Source: Szabonella alba (GTDB taxonomy: Bacteria > Pseudomonadota > Alphaproteobacteria > Rhodobacterales > Rhodobacteraceae). From it: 64,000 nt of DNA. The stretch covers positions 26,781 through 90,780 of the forward strand of contig NZ_JAESVN010000011.1 of assembly GCF_016765775.1 (NCBI RefSeq), in the 5' to 3' direction. The position numbers and the translations under genes were made by a program. The notes beneath the pieces are model-generated. The model ran no database searches and had not been told where the DNA came from. It saw only the letters and a list, made by a program, of their open reading frames with translations. Positions 61,265 to 64,000 of this stretch are shown here, piece by piece (the stretch's first letter is position 1; each line of letters begins with the position of its first letter).

Positions 61265-61651
61265 ATGGCTCAAGCGCCCCAGAAAGTGCAAAAGCTGGAG
61301 GAACCACCGCCGTCGCAGCAATGTTTGACGGTCGGTGGCCTGCAAGTTATTAGCGCCATTGATACGCTGTTCAACCATGTCGATGAACAACTGCCAATGT
61401 GGACGGGGGAGGGAGACCGGAAGGTTGCCATGAATGTGGCTTTCCTAAGCCCCTTCGCATCCCCTCCGGTTGTCACCATCGGCCTTGCCGCGATTGACAG
61501 TGCCCATGATCAGAATTTGCGGTTCTGGCTTGCGGCACATGACATTACCACGACCGGATTCAAGATCGAGTTCAGCACCTGGGCGGATACCCATATCGCC
61601 CGTGCCGCAATATCCTGGCATGCGATTGGTCCCGTGACCCAGAAATCATGA
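61265..61651 (+). CDS. H-type lectin domain protein, 128 aa
   Basis: Residues ~45-125 are a clear H-type lectin domain: VAMNVAFLSPFASPPVVTIG, LAAIDSAHDQNLRFWLAAHD, ITTTGFKIEFSTWADTHIAR, and ending AAISWHAIG. The Asn/Asp/Trp pattern fits the GalNAc-binding fold of Helix pomatia agglutinin-type proteins and of bacterial relatives. The N-terminal ~40 residues are polar with Cys19 and no signal peptide. Secretion route unknown. It follows the HU-like gene. Confidence 0.85.
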   Translation: MAQAPQKVQKLEEPPPSQQCLTVGGLQVISAIDTLFNHVDEQLPMWTGEGDRKVAMNVAFLSPFASPPVVTIGLAAIDSAHDQNLRFWLAAHDITTTGFKIEFSTWADTHIARAAISWHAIGPVTQKS

Positions 61652-61691
61652 TCGGCTGTAATACTGCGCCCTGTCCCATTCTATGACACCA

Positions 61692-61716
61692 AAGGCGCGG
61701 TTGGCAGCCGCGCCTT
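61692..61716 (+). terminator. Perfect 9-bp hairpin after the H-lectin gene
   Basis: AAGGCGCGG (61692-61700) and CCGCGCCTT (61708-61716) pair completely around a 7-nt loop, 40 nt past the stop. There is no T-run, but the position suits a terminator for the HU-like/lectin transcript. Confidence 0.5.
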
Positions 61717-61944
61717 CGATAACGCGCAGTCCAGATCAGTCAGCGAAAACTGGACGCCTTTGCGAGGCTCCAGCAATCGCCATTCTGATAACAAACGCAT
61801 CCGGGAATTACTACGGGATCAGATGATCGTTTCAGGAAAGGCGTGTCTGTATTTGATTCAGTACACCGACATACGGTGCAATTCCGTGGGTCGGGACATC
61901 AGCCCTGTGACAAATCTGCAGCGCAATATGCCCTGTCGCGACGA

Positions 61945-62745
61945 TCAGAAGTTATGGTTGGTAAGGATTGCCATGACCTCCGGTTCAATCGTATCCGGAT
62001 CAATCCTGCCAATTTTCCGACTCAGCCGCATAGCCGAGCCGGGATCGCGCAGGCGACGAAAATACACCCTCATGGTATCAAGAGGGGTCATCCTCTGCAG
62101 CTTTCGCGTGATCAGAAATCCGGTCATGTCTCTGGTTGGTGTATCCGCCGGTGCATTCAGCTCAAGCAACCCAAAACGCTGGCCGACACCGTCAAGATTA
62201 TGAAACCCCGCGAAGAATACCCCTCCTGGTGACATCAGAAGAACGCCACGGCGCGCCAATCTGTTATTCGACTGCTGCAGAAGTGAGCCCGCGCCCCGAG
62301 TTTTTACACATCTGAGAATGCCAATCTGCCCGATTTTTGAAATGAGCGCGACACCACGAAAAAGCTCTGTTTCCTCCGCCTCACCAAGACAGAACACCTC
62401 GTAAACACCTTGCAACTCGGCAAGATCGAGATCAAAGCAGCCAAGTCTCGCCAATTCCCGACCCAGATCCATCCAATGCTGAGGCACATGGCCATCACCC
62501 GAAGCCTCGGATGAGAGCACGGCTTCAAAAGCTGAAGGATCCGAAAGCAGATCCTCTGAGGAGACCCCGACGAGCATTGAAATTCGCTTGAGCACATCAA
62601 ACGTGGGCATCTGGGCGCCTGACAAATATCTCGCCAGCTGTTGACGGGATATACCGATCTTTCCCGAGAAACCCGTCAGGCTGTCCTGTCCGGAAAGGGC
62701 CCTTCTCAGGTTAACAGGAAAGTTGATATGCTCTCGCTGACTCAT
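61945..62745 (-). CDS. XRE-type regulator with unknown C-terminal domain (paralogue 1), 266 aa
   Basis: An N-terminal helix-turn-helix (about residues 8-60: LTGFSGKIGISRQQLARYLS, MPTFDVLKRISMLVGV) is joined to a ~190-residue C-terminal domain with ELARLGCFDLDLAELQGVYE, and RLARRGVLLMSPGGVFFAGF. The domain resembles no sensor I can name. The start ATG at 62745 is chosen because the frame upstream lacks similarity. The stop is followed by no gene for 290 nt. It sits 16 nt after an XRE paralogue with the same layout, so the pair is probably one operon and may form hetero-oligomers. Confidence 0.8.
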   Translation of the reverse strand: MSQREHINFPVNLRRALSGQDSLTGFSGKIGISRQQLARYLSGAQMPTFDVLKRISMLVGVSSEDLLSDPSAFEAVLSSEASGDGHVPQHWMDLGRELARLGCFDLDLAELQGVYEVFCLGEAEETELFRGVALISKIGQIGILRCVKTRGAGSLLQQSNNRLARRGVLLMSPGGVFFAGFHNLDGVGQRFGLLELNAPADTPTRDMTGFLITRKLQRMTPLDTMRVYFRRLRDPGSAMRLSRKIGRIDPDTIEPEVMAILTNHNF

Positions 62746-62761
62746 TCTACTTGGCTTTCCC

Positions 62762-63568
62762 TCAATGCGCTGTTGTAGACGCTGATGCCGATGTGTCCAG
62801 CGCCAGATTGCTGGAAATGTCTGCAGCGAGATCACCAATGCTGACAAGACCGCGAGAAATATCGGGAGAACCCGATATTCTTTTCAAAACTGTTCTTGTA
62901 TTATAAATCGGCCGTGCCCCAATATCTGCCACGCCAAGCTTCTCACCGGTCAGAAGTTTGGGATCATTATTCGGACCGGCATAGAACATCATGACAGATT
63001 TCACCTCTTCTTCGGTTGCGCCCCCTATTTCGATCAGCACCAGACGACCCTTGGCAAAACTCACATTGAATCTGGCGAATATTTTTTCAACACAGGATGC
63101 TTCGCCGACTGCAAGCTTCATCGATGCTGCATGGATCGCCCTGTTTACCACCATGATGCGAAGCAATTCACATGTCACAAAGCCGGGGTACAATGGAGAG
63201 AGCTGATACATGATGTATCTGCCTTGAAGAGTCGTCATTTGTTGGATTTTCAAATTCTCCGCTGATCTGACGAGGCCGGTTTGCGGCAGGATTGCGGGAG
63301 AATCGCTTCCCAAAGAAGACTTGTCGGGCAGCATCCTATCTTGGACATTTTCCTGATACAGAGCGTCAATCGGCAATCCTGTAACCTGTGAAATGCGGCG
63401 CAATACACGCAGCGACGGCATCGATGTCCCATTGAGATATTTGTTCAACTGCTGCCGGTTGATGCCCAAGGCATCAGAAGCGGCGGCAATGGTTGGATAG
63501 CTTTCGACGACTCTTTTTATTCCCTGCAGAACGTCATTCTTTCGCGTTGGATCGGACATTGTGATCAT
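62762..63568 (-). CDS. XRE-type regulator with unknown C-terminal domain (paralogue 2), 268 aa
   Basis: The HTH is about residues 15-70 (AAASDALGINRQQLNKYLNG, MPSLRVLRRISQVTGLPIDA). The C-terminal domain carries GRYIMYQLSPLYPGFVTCEL, LRIMVVNRAIHAASMKLAVG and RLVLIEIGGATEEEVKSVMM. The layout equals paralogue 1: the HTH regions share QQL-x-x-YL and MP(T/S)xxVL(K/R)RIS. GAGGAA lies 9 nt before the ATG at 63568. Base use is lower in GC than in the core genes. Target and ligand are unknown; the lectin and HU-like genes to the left are candidates. Confidence 0.82.
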   Translation of the reverse strand: MITMSDPTRKNDVLQGIKRVVESYPTIAAASDALGINRQQLNKYLNGTSMPSLRVLRRISQVTGLPIDALYQENVQDRMLPDKSSLGSDSPAILPQTGLVRSAENLKIQQMTTLQGRYIMYQLSPLYPGFVTCELLRIMVVNRAIHAASMKLAVGEASCVEKIFARFNVSFAKGRLVLIEIGGATEEEVKSVMMFYAGPNNDPKLLTGEKLGVADIGARPIYNTRTVLKRISGSPDISRGLVSIGDLAADISSNLALDTSASASTTAH

Positions 63569-63842
63569 TGCTGTTTATTCCTCGTCATTTCGAAAGGGCG
63601 CACAGGCTCATGCGAGACAGGTCGCGACAAGCATCCGGGACCGGTTGACCTCTGTGGACCAGTCTAGCGCAAGCGGATTACCGGACTCATTCCGGACAGA
63701 TTTTATCTGACTAAAATTGAAGAAGATCTTCCCTTTCAACGAGCAATCACGAATTGCTTACTTCTGACATTGTTAAATGTCCGCTCACTTCAAAGCTTTA
63801 CCTGCTGCGCGGATATTCATGGTCGCCATGTGGCAGATCCAG

Positions 63843-63869
63843 CCCATGCAGTCCTGTCGACTGCATGGG
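63843..63869 (-). terminator. Perfect 11-bp hairpin in the gap before the right-edge SDR gene
   Basis: CCCATGCAGTC (63843-63853) pairs with GACTGCATGGG (63859-63869) over a 5-nt loop. It lies about 70 nt past the SDR stop on the minus strand. A second GC-rich hairpin (CCCGG 63877-63881 with CCGGG 63895-63899) lies next to it. I see nothing else in the 63569-63936 gap apart from the XRE promoter side. Confidence 0.55.
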
Positions 63870-63936
63870 TGGGTGACCCGGCCCCTTTTCAGGACCGGGC
63901 CGGGCCGCTATGGGCACAGATCCTAAGTGTCGGACG

Positions 63937-64000
63937 TTACTTGGTGGTGTAGCCGCCATTGACGAGAATGGTCTGCCCGGTCATCCACCAGCCTTCGGTG
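63937..64000 (-). CDS. C-terminal end of an SDR oxidoreductase (partial)
   Basis: The last 20 codons read TEGWWMTGQTILVNGGYTTK and stop at 63937. The MTGQTILVNGG segment is the standard end of short-chain dehydrogenases. The rest lies beyond the right edge. Confidence 0.8.
   Translation of the reverse strand, partial: TEGWWMTGQTILVNGGYTTK

Overview
The window looks like a high-GC chromosomal segment of an alphaproteobacterium, most likely a member of the Rhodobacterales (Paracoccus/Rhodobacter-like). The signs are an EcfG-type sigma factor, a CheB-CheR fusion protein, a PHB depolymerase with a ribbon-helix-helix regulator, TRAP transporters, a stand-alone Hint-domain protein, and strong third-position GC in nearly every real gene. 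This assignment is inference from gene content; no rRNA is present. One tRNA (Ser, anticodon TGA) is present.

Layout. 1-4.5 kb: the start of a CheB-CheR fusion, then a stress-type group of two tiny hydrophobic peptides, a membrane protein, a DUF892 protein and an EcfG-like sigma factor. 4.5-7.1 kb: PHB depolymerase with its RHH regulator, a 5'-truncated YgjP-type metallopeptidase, and tRNA-Ser. 7.4-21.6 kb: two secreted RTX proteins, one a glycosidase-like protein ending in a CFI-box domain and the other a 3147-residue adhesin with DUF4347, cadherin-like and C-type-lectin domains. Two orphan response regulators border the adhesin gene. 21.9-27.9 kb: amino-sugar catabolism, with a TRAP transporter and ROK repressor divergent from nagB-nagA. 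27.9-29.9 kb: a YeiH-type exporter divergent from a LysR regulator.

29.9-42.1 kb: an oxidation and uptake cluster. It holds an HpaB-type flavin monooxygenase, a flavin reductase fused to a LysR-type effector domain, a LysR regulator whose effector domain resembles that fusion, RidA, DUF1028, a stand-alone FMN adenylyltransferase-like RibF, a HutD-like protein, and a complete branched-chain-type ABC importer. I read this as ligand-gated oxidation of an aromatic or N-heterocyclic compound; the substrate cannot be read from the sequence. 42.2-52.3 kb: a thioesterase, then a siderophore locus: AraC regulator with a Cys cluster, TonB receptor, FhuD/B/C-like importer, exporter-fold ABC protein and SIP reductase, nearly all joined by stop/start overlaps. 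52.5-56.0 kb: ligase-associated exonuclease, ATP-dependent DNA ligase, an SDR protein without the catalytic Tyr, and DUF2256.

56-64 kb is an accessory region with many unknowns: a GalU-like protein with a lost nucleotide motif, a four-gene minus-strand set (Hint protein, two-TM protein, lipoprotein, H-lectin-like protein) whose first gene is preceded by a ten-G tract, an HU-like protein with a basic tail, a clear H-type lectin, two tandem XRE-type regulators, and the end of an SDR gene. The strongest candidates for undescribed biology are the effector-domain/flavin-reductase fusion with its neighbours (31.8-36.9 kb) and the Hint/lipoprotein/H-lectin set (57.5-61.7 kb).
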